64,000 nucleotides of DNA from NCBI GenBank assembly GCA_022702545.1, contig JAHRBC010000008.1:62001-126000 (forward strand). Direction: 5' to 3'. A program made the position numbers and the translations under genes. Positions 55,366-64,000 of the stretch are shown in pieces (within the stretch, counting starts at the first letter, position 1; each line of letters opens with the position of its first letter). Under the pieces are notes generated by a model. It was not told where the DNA came from, ran no database searches, and worked only from the letters and a program-made list of their open reading frames with translations. The DNA comes from Phycomyces nitens. Lineage: Eukaryota; Mucoromycota; Mucoromycetes; Mucorales; Phycomycetaceae.

Positions 55366-58300
55366 CTAAGTCTGGGAGACCACATAGACCTTGGCCAGTT
55401 TCAATCGATCTGCATGAACCCATGAAGTGTAAGGGACACCTTCAACAGTTGTCAGCTTGTATACATCGGTATCCGGGTTCTTGTCAATGACCACATAGGG
55501 ACCCATCCAATTGTATTCTAGCCCAAACTTGTTCTCGTGGCGCATGAGGACATGGGCGCCGATTGCAAACGAGTGAGGCTTCATAACGGCATCCCAACGC
55601 TCTTTGTCTTGTAGGCTGTTGGTTCGGACACGAGACTCAGCTTCTTCGCAGGCTTTATGCAGGTTACGTAAGTAGGTCAGGGCATCATTGGCAAGGACTT
55701 GAGGATCATCTGGTAGATCGCCACTCATAAAGGGTCGGAGAGGATCACCAGGAAGGCGCGGTTCACGACCATACGTGAGGAAGAAGGGGCTGAAACCAGT
55801 AGTACGATGTTTGCGAATGCGACAGGCCAAGAGAGCAGTGTCCAAATATTCATCCCAACGATGAATGGCACCGTGAACATACTTTCGCAACATTTGCTTG
55901 AGAATTCCATTCAGGCGCTCACATTTACCATTGGTTCTTGGGTGGAAGGCCGATGTGAACTTGTGATGTACCTTAATCTGATCAGTGTAGTGGAGGAGAA
56001 TCTTGGACATAAAGTTCGCTCCACGATCCGTGAGTATCTCATCTGGGCAACCAAAACGCATTACGATCTCTTCATACAGGAACTTCGCAATAGCTTCTCC
56101 AGTGGCATCGGGCACAGCACGGGCAATAGGCCAGTTCGTGGCATAGTCCACAGCAACTAATATCCAGCGATTTCCCTTGATGGTGGTTGGTAACTCTCCA
56201 ATGAAGTCAAGATGCCAGCGTGAAAAGGCAGGGGGCACATCCAACGGCTTCATTGGTGCATGGTGGATGTTTCGTTCAGCATTCGAGGCTAACTGACACT
56301 GAGGGCACTTTGCAAGCCAGTCTTGAATATCCGTGCGCATCCCTGGCCACCACCAACGTTTCTTTATCAGATCATACACCATTGTTTCACCAGCATGGCC
56401 AAAACCCTTATGGAAGTTATCAACAAGATTGGCTCGGCGGGCAAACAACGCATAGCGGATTTCTCGGAAGCCATCACCAAACTTAACACGCCGGAATACT
56501 TTTTGGTCGTGTATCACAAAACGAGATCTTTGTCTTTGCAGCAGTTCCTTGTAATCCTCAGGCCATTCTTCCTCTGGATGTGTGTACAGCTTCGGCCAGT
56601 CGGATTCATCGGGTATCTGGGATACATACAAGTAATCGGGTTCCATTGACTCTGGAGCCATGTCCTCACTCTCGGGACCACCAATACGGGACAGGACATC
56701 AGGTACATTGTTATCTTTACCCGGTTTGTACTCGATTGTGGGGTCATAGAGTTCCAGTTCTGAGATCCAACAGACAAGGCGGGAGTCGGCTTCACTTGGC
56801 TTCGGAAGTACTTTAAAGGCAAGTGATCTGTAAACACAGTAAAGGGCTTTCCTTCTATCAGACAGCGCCAGCTACGAAGTGCATGGAGTATACCAAGGAG
56901 CTCACGTTCTTGTGCCGGGTATGACCGTTCAGCTTTGGACAGCTTCTTGGATTCAAAGGCTAGCGGTTTCCAGGTACCAGTTTCATCCTGTTGCAGTAAC
57001 ACTGCACCAACACCAAAATCTGAAGCATCAGTTTCTACTTGGAAAGGCTTATCCATGTCTGGAGCAAGGAGGACTGGAGCACTTGTGAGCTTTTCCTTGA
57101 GGAGCTCGAAACTTGCTTGACATTCATCAGTCCACACAATAGGTCGTCGTTTAGGACCAACACCACGGGTGAGGTCCGTCAGCGGGGCAGCAATACCAGC
57201 AAATCCAGGGATAAACCGACGATAGTGTTGGGCCAAACCGATAAACTGGCGAACTTCTTGGACATTTGTAGGAGCGATCCAGTTCTGCACAGCTTTGACT
57301 TTATCGGAGAGGGAAGAATACCTAGTGCCGAGACTTGGAAACCAAGGAATACCAATTCTTGCTTATTAAATTCGCACTTCTTGAGATTGGCCACTAGTTT
57401 CGCTTCTCTCAACCGGTTCAGGACATGTCGGACGTGCTTCTCATGGTCCTCTGGAGTCTTACTGAAAATCAATATGTCATCAAGATACACCAATGCAAAT
57501 TCATCAAGGCAGTCACCAAGAACATTGTTCATCAAGTGCTGAAATGTAGGCGGGGCATTGGTGAGACCAAACGGGAGAACCAAGAACTCATACTGGCCAT
57601 AACGAGTGTTGAAAGCCGTTTTAGGGACATCGGATGGTTGGATTCGGACTTGGTGGTAACCACTTTTCAGGTCCAAGCTAGTGAAATGGTTTGAACCACG
57701 AAGTCGTTCCAGACACTCATCGATTCGCGGCAGCGGGTGGTTGTTACGGATTGTCACTTTGTTTAGGGCTCGGTAATCAACACACATACGCATGGCACCG
57801 TCTTTCTTTTTGACAAACAGAATCGGGGCACCCCAAGGAGATGAACTAGGACGAATCAGACCGAGATCCAGAAGTTCTTTGAGCTGCTTTTTCAGTTCAT
57901 CAAGCTCTCGTGGACTCATCTTGAAGGGGGCTTGCTGGTTGGCTCGGCTTCTCCAGTGTTGATGACATGCTGAACATCACGATCAGGTGGCAATCCTGGT
58001 AAACCTTCCAGAAACACATCGTCAAACTCCTTAACCAGACCGTTCCACTTATCATCCGGAGATTGCTCGCCAGGTTGACCTTTAAAGTGGACTAGGTAAC
58101 ATTCAGCTTCATTCTTCTTGACCAGTTTCTGCGTTTGCTTAGCGGAGATTACATAGTGCAATTGTGGCTTGACTGGGCGAGTGTTCTGGGGGCTAAGGAC
58201 AAACTCTTGGCCATTTTGCTGTAGATGCCATCGATCATGTTGCCAATCTGGTACTGGCTTTGCCTTTTGCAACCAAGTACGGCCGAGGATCAGGTCAAAC

Positions 58301-58725
58301 TTTGTCGGGAACACATATGCGTCGATTGTGTCTTGGTAACCATTAAGAGAGAGCAGGAGTGAGGCTTTCTGGTTGATCGTTGTTAGATGACCACCAGCAG
58401 TTTCTACGGGGCGTCCAGAGATTTGTTCAACGTTCTTAATTTGATCAGTAATGCGGGGGGACACATAGTTGGCACTTGCGCCACTGTCAATGAGAACGGA
58501 AATTGATTGACCATTGTGTGTAGCCATATATAGAGGCAGGTCCGTATCAATAGCAGCATTTAGTTCCTCCAAAAATCGCCGATCCAATGCAAATTCACAA
58601 TCTTCTTCATTAGGCACAGACACAAGGGTCTCAGGTGGGACAACAACATAGGGAAGAACAGGTTCTTTATTAATCATATCAGAGGGCTCAGTTAAATTAC
58701 TAGCCTCATGGGAGGGTTTATCCAA
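55366..58725 (-). pseudogene. pol of the tRNA-linked Ty3 element (several frameshifts)
   Basis: Protease: [26 protein letters not shown] and [12 protein letters not shown]. RNase H: VETDASDFGVGAVL and FTDHLPLKYF. Integrase: GHAGETMVYDLI..CPQCQ zinc region, and catalytic segments HLDFIGELP, LTDRGANF and TNGKCERLNG. A GPYVVIDKN segment lies near the end. There is no chromodomain. Three breaks separate the pieces: a GGGGG run at 57926-57930, a GG at 57306-57307 and a GG at 56798-56799. In each case one more base (C on minus) would restore a continuous frame. The protease lies in the -1 frame relative to gag, just after the gag stop. Confidence 0.9.
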
Positions 58726-58745
58726 GGAACACAGCTGACCTCCCT

Positions 58746-59849
58746 TTACAGCTGTGTTTGCCGAAAATCCTTCTTCCGGCCATGTTGCTCGTCCAACTTC
58801 CTGATCGCCTCAATGCGCTCTCTGCAGTTTCGACGGATGTGACCCCGTTTCTCACACCAGTGACAAGTCACTTCGGAACGGGTCTGTGCGGGGCGGTTGT
58901 TATACTGGCGGTTTGAGGACGAGCGGTTCTGGTGGGAACCACGGCGACCATCCACGGCGTCCAAGTCCATGGGAACCACATCGTTGGGCTGGTAGTATTG
59001 CTGGGCCACAGGTCGTTCGGCATACATGCCATGAAAACTGGTCTGTCGGCCACTCTCATAGGCCAGTGCCATACGGACGGCATCATCCAAGTCCAAGGGT
59101 TGCAGGGTAATGACATGGAAATGGATGTCAGGCTGGAGACCACGGATGAACCGGTCTTGGGCTTCATCTTCGTTCATTGTAGGAATTTCCAGCTGAATAT
59201 CCCGGAACAGGTTCACATAGGTCTCTACCGAGGTGGTTTGCAACAGGCTTGCAAGTCGGTCTCTTGCAGACAGTTGGGTGTGGGACGGATGGAACTGGGC
59301 AGATATGTGTGATTTGAACGCCTCCCATTCCTTTGGGCATCGGTCTTGCATCTCGAGACGTTGCCACCATGTGCTGGCTTGTCTCCTCAGGAGGTTTACA
59401 GCATAGCTGCACTTGTCTTCGGAAGACATCCCATAATAGGAAGCATAGCGTTCCACGGAGTACAACCAGCCATCTAGGATGGAGGCCGAGCGTTCACCAA
59501 AATAGCAATTGGGTTGCTTCAACGTTGGCTTGGGCGTTGCCTTCTGCGTCTGCGTCTGCATTGCTTGCTTGAATGCTTCGGCCATCATCTTCACCATTTC
59601 GCTGTTTCCGTCGGAAGTGGACATTCTTTTCAATAGGTTATTCGCGATTTCTTCTGCTTGCTTGGACCAGAATTCTTCTCTCTTGGGAGTGGTCTTGAGT
59701 CTTAATTCCTGGGGAATACTCTTTACGGTACGGATTGCTTGGTAAGTCTTGATATGTTCTGCGGGTAACCTTGCTTGTACGCGCTCTTCAACTTCAAAAT
59801 TTCTCAGGTCTTTCTCGGTGAACTCTTGTTGTTCAGCGGCAGTGCTCAT
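58746..59849 (-). CDS. gag of the tRNA-linked Ty3 element (367 aa)
   Basis: This is a complete open frame. Retrotransposon gag motifs include WLYSVERYASYYGMS, TWWQRLEMQDRCPKEWEAF and FIRGLQPDIHFHV. A CCHC zinc knuckle CHWCEKRGHIRRNC lies near the C-terminus. The start ATG is 35 bp inside the 5' LTR boundary, close to the primer-binding site. It ends DFRQTQL, with pol continuing in the -1 frame. Confidence 0.92.
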   Translation of the reverse strand: MSTAAEQQEFTEKDLRNFEVEERVQARLPAEHIKTYQAIRTVKSIPQELRLKTTPKREEFWSKQAEEIANNLLKRMSTSDGNSEMVKMMAEAFKQAMQTQTQKATPKPTLKQPNCYFGERSASILDGWLYSVERYASYYGMSSEDKCSYAVNLLRRQASTWWQRLEMQDRCPKEWEAFKSHISAQFHPSHTQLSARDRLASLLQTTSVETYVNLFRDIQLEIPTMNEDEAQDRFIRGLQPDIHFHVITLQPLDLDDAVRMALAYESGRQTSFHGMYAERPVAQQYYQPNDVVPMDLDAVDGRRGSHQNRSSSNRQYNNRPAQTRSEVTCHWCEKRGHIRRNCRERIEAIRKLDEQHGRKKDFRQTQL

Positions 59850-59872
59850 TAATTCAGGGGAAGGATCTTGCT

Positions 59873-59884
59873 TCAGCTACCAAT
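59873..59884 (-). other. Primer-binding site matching initiator tRNA-Met
   Basis: On minus, directly after the 5' LTR, the sequence TGGTAGCTGAAG is the exact complement of CCA plus the last nine bases of the initiator tRNA-Met encoded at 54799-54870. Twelve consecutive matches at the expected position define the primer tRNA. Confidence 0.92.
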
Positions 59885-60211
59885 TGTTGTTTTGGATCTG
59901 GGTTGTTCTTCCAATGCTATAACACAGCCAATATTGGTCAAACCCACTGGGAATCGTAAACGAGGATAAAAGAGTAAAAAGAGGATAGAAGATAGATACT
60001 TTTTATTCAATGAAATATTGTCCTCTTTTATATCTTTTCTAAACCCACTCAGCCATCATAAATGTCTGTTTCGGTTTCTAATCTACTTTTGTTATAACTA
60101 ATGTCTTCTAGGTCTTCAGAGAGCAAAAGGGAATCAATTCGGTCATCGTTCTCAAAAGAGAACTCTGTGTAATTGTCATCCTGATTGGCTGACATTAATT
60201 CAGGCACGACA
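59885..60211 (-). repeat. 5' LTR of the tRNA-linked Ty3 element
   Basis: 327 bp. On plus it starts TGTTG where the other LTR has TGTCG. Two other substitutions were noticed (near 60071 and 60145). Confidence 0.9.
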
Positions 60212-60215
60212 ATGG

Positions 60216-60441
60216 TGTCGTGCCTAATTTTGGTGAAACAAGCTCTAGTGACTTGTCTTTACAAATGAGGCATGATTTGAAATGATTATTCATCTGTTTG
60301 TAATTACAGAAATTTGTAATCCGTTTATAATAATTTTGTAAGAACATTAGACACACTACAAAAACTGTGGGGTAAAACCATGTATATAACCAGAAATAAA
60401 TAGGGGAAAAGTTTAGGTTTTCAGGGGAGAACAGAATACTA
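60216..60441. other. Unassigned spacer
   Basis: It begins TGTCGTGCC after the ATGG duplication, probably the rest of the older LTR-like target. A CACTACAAAAACTG sequence at 60354 resembles a CACTA terminus but has no partner in the window. No gene was seen. Confidence 0.4.
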
Positions 60442-62340
60442 CACTACGGCGGAAAAAACGGTAGCTAACTACCGTTTTGGTAGCATTACTACCGTTTTTT
60501 CCCACCAAAAAAAACGGTAGTAAAGACTCTGTATAAGGCGATTTCGGTAGCTGTTACCGTTTTTTTAGTGCGAAAAAAAAGGGTAGTTATGAGGCAGGAA
60601 TAGGCACAGCTACCATTTTTTTATCCAACCAAAATCGTTTCTTTATATACTATAGCCTCTCTTTTATATTACTTTATATACTAGCACCCATTCTTTTTTT
60701 ACTGCCATTTATTTGAAATAATGGTTTATTTTTTATTATAATTTCGATTTATTTCAAATAATATTAAAATATATATAATAATAATATAGAAACACCAAAA
60801 GCAAATACTATTTAATATTATAAAACGTATATGGTACAAACCTTTTACTCAATCTATAACGATGCCAACAACATGTTGTTATGACTTGGATGGCCTTTGG
60901 TCTTCACCGATTGCTATAAAAATATTGTGGTCAGAGAATGAAGCAATCAAATAAACCGAGCTTATTATTTTGGATAGCATACCAGTATACGTTGTGCTTG
61001 TCAATCGGCGTGCCAAGCATCTTGTTATGGATCACTGTCATGACTTGGATAGCACCTTTGGTCTTCATCGATTGCTATAAAAATATTGTGGTCAGAGAAT
61101 GAAGCAATCAAATAAACCGAATATATTGTTTTGGGTAGCATACCAGTATATATTGTGCTTGTTAATCAGCGTGCCGAGCATCTTGTTGTGAATCACTGTC
61201 ATGACTTGGAAGGCCTTTGGTCTTCATCAATTGCTATAAAGATATCGTGGTCAGAGAATGAAGCGATCAAATAAACTGAGCATATTGTTTTGGATAGCAT
61301 ACCAGTATATATTGTGCTTGTTAATCGGTATACCAAGCATCTCTTAAATTAATGCCACTATATGAAACGTACAGATGTAAATACTAGATGCAGTAGAAGG
61401 AGAATAGAGAATGCGCAATATGATTAATTAAAGAGTGTAAACATATTATAATATTCTTACCATAGAAAATATATTGCTGTAAAGTCAGCTCATAAGATTT
61501 AAAACTAATTCGAATATAATGGTAATTGGCAGAATGAGTACATCATTAAGAAAACAATATGCATATTCTACAGAGATTCCCAGGTGGGGAGGTGGGGAAC
61601 GACAAACTTTAGTGTAATATAGCTGTAAAAAATTTTCACCTTTTTTAGTGTCTGAAAAATTATGAGATGAGTGTTTCATTCCTTGATTAAAGATAGCAGA
61701 GCTGAAGATGTGGTATACAAGATTCCAATCGGATGTTTATGTCATTGACAACCTTACATAAGGGAGGGTCATTTAGTTTTACTTCAAAAAAGTAGAGCAA
61801 AGAAAAGAAAAGAAATATAAACTAACCTTGGCATAATACAGCTATAAAAAAATTTCATTTTTTTTGGTGCTTGAAAAAGGGCGAGATGTGTGTTTCATTC
61901 CTAGATTAAAAACAACAGAGCTGAAGATGTGGTATACAAGATGCCAATCGGGCATTTATTAAGGTGGCAATCTTACGTGATGGAGAGTTATTCGATTTTA
62001 TTTCAAAGGAGAGGACCAAAGCAAAGATAAAACAGCTAAAGGAAAAGAGGAAAAGAAAAAGTGCGCTAAAACATATACTAAAAATATGAGAGAACCAATA
62101 AGAGCAGCCTAAAGAATATTAAAGACTTAGTCTGTTTCTCTTAGATGAAGGCTCATTGCTCATTCCTAGTGGTGTAAACCTATATCAAACAGTAGAAATA
62201 TTATATTAATATTAAATTGAGAATAGATGAGCAACAAAAAAGCTCTAACTTATAGTACATCTGTCATGATTGGGGATTCAGCCTCGTCATCCGTTTGAAA
62301 TACCTCATCTTCCGAAAGAAAAGAACTGCTTGCTCTTTCC
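60442..62340. repeat. G4 right arm (non-coding)
   Basis: The palindromic terminal block 60450-60620 carries six or more ACGGTAG/CTACCGT copies. AT-rich sequence, the tandem 160-bp units and a region equivalent to 11871-12800 inverted follow. The single TA at about 60775 is the empty Tc1 site. No gene was recognised. Confidence 0.75.
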
Positions 62341-62439
62341 TGCTATAACATAATAAAAATATTGTATTAATTATAATGTATATTCAAATGTTTGTTAATT
62401 AATAAACTTGCCTGGCTGTTCTCTGCTATTTTTCTCTTA

Positions 62440-63524
62440 CAAGTCTGGTTTGCACTCTTAAAGGTGTCTTGAAGAAGATTCTTGGCACACCACATTCTTT
62501 TGCACTTGTAAATGTGGAGTGCTATTGTCCTAGCCGTGCCTCACTGGCCACAATCATTGATGACAGGTACGTTGATTTTGTCATCATTGACCAAGAAGTG
62601 TCTTTGCTGCTGTTGCTATTATTAGTCAAATAATCTCTTACCTACCCATGGAAAAAGTAATTAGAGTATACTCCAAGCTTATCACGTCAAACTTGAAGGG
62701 CGGTAGAAATGCCAGTTTGCTTGTTGAGCACTTTGCTGTTAATAGCTTTGTCAGTTCAGCAAACAGCTCTCAGAATTATCCTAGTACAAGTCAGCCATCC
62801 ACATATAATGAAGCAAGTTTCTTAGATCTTCCAGATGGTGTAAGTGCTGCCCAGCTATGGGAGCCATTCAACTGACATGCCAGCTTGAATGATGATGACT
62901 TGGAAGGTGTCAGCAGCCCTGTTGTCAAGAATACTTTGGCAAAGTACTATGTGCGAAACAGTGGTATGGACAGTATTGAACTTGATGACCCGACAATTGT
63001 TGTTGCTTCTCGTCTTTGGAAAAATTCAACCGTACATTCTTCATGTATGTACCGAAGAATAAAAACGAGACCAGACGTGGCAATCATCATGTGATGTTCA
63101 CCTGTCCATACAGAAAGTGAGTATTGGTATTAGTCAAAATACAAAATAGAGATCACTCGCATTTTTTATATTTTTATCTAGCCGTCGCAATATAACTATT
63201 CAAAGCTGGTTTGTTGGCACCATGGAATTTTATTTTGAGCATAAAGAGGTTGATGGCACACCGCACTTTCTGGCATTCGTTGAAGTGATGAAAGAGCATG
63301 GTACAGCAGCCCATGACTCATCTGTGCCAATCGTAATACGGCGGTCACACAGCTCAACTGGACAAACAACCCAGCCAAAATATGCTGTTAATGTGGATGA
63401 CATTCAGCATCAAGTTGGGCTCATCCAGTACCCTCCGAGTAGTAATCAGTTCTTTATCATTGCACCATATTACGTGTTTAATGACAATCTGCGTGTGACC
63501 ATGGGGAACCTTGCCACTTTATAA
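62440..63524 (+). pseudogene. G4 transposase C-terminal-like gene
   Basis: The exons on plus are about 62440-62566, 62626-63116 and 63182-63524. The intron at 62567-62625 starts GTACGT and ends TTATTAG, and joining it keeps the frame (..TIIDD/SQIISYLPMEKV). The shared TGA lies at 62873-62875. In addition an A run at 63061-63065 has five A against six in G1, which shifts frame in the second half of exon 2. The last exon is open (MEFYFEHKEVDGTPHF.. to GNLATL). It is interpreted as the C-terminal part of a deleted Tnp2/KDZ-like transposase. Confidence 0.6.
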
Positions 63525-63529
63525 AAATT

Positions 63530-64000
63530 TTCTTTTTTTTTTCTTTCTTTATAAATATCAATACCAAATAAAATAAAATAAAATGGCTAATAATGTCAAA
63601 AACAAAAAAATTGTTTCAAAAAAACGGTAGCATAACTACCGTTTTGTTCACAGGCGAAAAATTATTTTTCTCAAAAATGCGCAACATCTTTAACACCAAA
63701 TAAAATGCTCATTTCAATAAACAAGGTTGCCTAAAAACTTACGAGCCCTTTCTATGGTACTACAACTACCTCATTGCCTGATAAAAAGACATTCCATGCA
63801 ACTTTTATGATTTGGGATCGATGACATTACCTTTCAACCACAATCTGCGGAGATAAAGTGCTCTAATAAATATTAATGTCATATAAAATAAAATAAAATG
63901 GCTAATAATATCAAAAACAAAAAATTGGTTTCAAAAAAACGGTAGTTATGCTACCGTTTTGTTCACACAGGCGAAAAATTATTTTTCTCAAAAATGCGCA
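63530..64000 (-). repeat. G4 left arm and a second nested left arm
   Basis: The inverted left-arm sequence runs to about 63865. There, instead of reaching the terminus, it joins a second copy of the same arm (palindrome ACGGTAGTTATGCTACCGT near 63940), truncated by the window end. The second arm carries the same variant (TATTAATGTCATAT) as the G2 arm at 16915-16945. Confidence 0.65.

Larger units (their letters stand above)
54908..60211 (-). mobile_element. Ty3-type retrotransposon using initiator tRNA-Met, 5.3 kb
   Basis: LTRs of 327 bp at 54908-55234 and 59885-60211 differ at about three positions. The ends are TGTCG/CGACA. A short ATGG duplication flanks the element (54904-54907 and 60212-60215). 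Order on minus is gag, protease, RT, RNase H, integrase. A purine tract (GGGGAGGGGATGA on minus) adjoins the 3' LTR. The coding region is broken at several single-base positions. It is older than the Ty3 element at 39108 by LTR comparison. Confidence 0.93.
60442..64000 (-). mobile_element. G4: reversed CACTACGG element, runs off the window
   Basis: The terminus CACTACGGCGGAAAAAAC at 60442 is the inverted right end of the family. The whole sequence is collinear, in reverse, with G1 and G3: right arm, 160-bp triplicate (about 60870-61345), gene, left arm. Neither Tc1 nor E4 is present, so it supplies empty sites for both. Near 63865 the left arm is joined to a second left arm that continues past the window end. 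Confidence 0.8.

Overview
The window looks like a transposon graveyard and nursery in an AT-rich fungal genome, most likely an early-diverging fungus such as Mucoromycota. This is inferred from short GT..AG introns of about 45-75 nt, Tnp2-type CACTA transposases with an N-terminal C-x-C-x2-C..H motif, chromodomain Ty3 retroelements and eukaryotic tRNA genes. No ordinary host protein gene was recognised. Apart from three tRNA genes (Trp 2905-2977, elongator Met 15367-15439, initiator Met 54799-54870), nearly everything belongs to mobile elements.

Two CACTA-type families dominate. 'E elements' have termini CACTG(C/G)AAAAA and 3-bp target duplications: E0 1-842 (cut by the window edge), E1 5140-11497, E2p 16946-18451 and E2 18452-25268, E1r 25269-36802 (reversed), E3 25525-31707, E4 38519-51430. 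Each informative E element carries three transcription units. One is a Tnp2 transposase with about four exons. The second is a four-exon accessory gene that converges on the transposase. The third is a small gene of about 6-8 very short exons, transcribed divergently from the accessory gene; I do not recognise it. 'G elements' have termini CACTACGGCGGA and palindromic ACGGTAG/CTACCGT repeats: G1 3264-15029, G2 from 16561, G3 37154-53566, G4 60442 to the window end. They carry only the C-terminal half of a transposase-like gene with a shared internal stop, plus a long non-coding right arm.

The elements are nested and the order can be read because other copies supply empty sites. In G1 a 620-bp solo LTR inserted (CGGAA duplication), E1 inserted in that LTR (AGA duplication), and a Tc1 element inserted in the right arm of G1 (TA). 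E3 sits in the accessory gene of E1r (TCA), and a MULE sits in an intron of the short-exon gene of E1r (8-bp duplication). E4 sits in an intron of the G3 gene (AAC), and a Ty3 chromovirus with identical 227-bp LTRs sits in E4 (GGGTG). A second Ty3 element (54908-60211) lies 37 bp beyond the initiator tRNA-Met gene, and its primer-binding site matches that tRNA.

E3 is the best candidate for an intact autonomous element: both main genes are open, the termini match and the target duplication is perfect. Many other copies are broken by single-base losses in homopolymer runs, which may be biological decay or sequencing undercalls.
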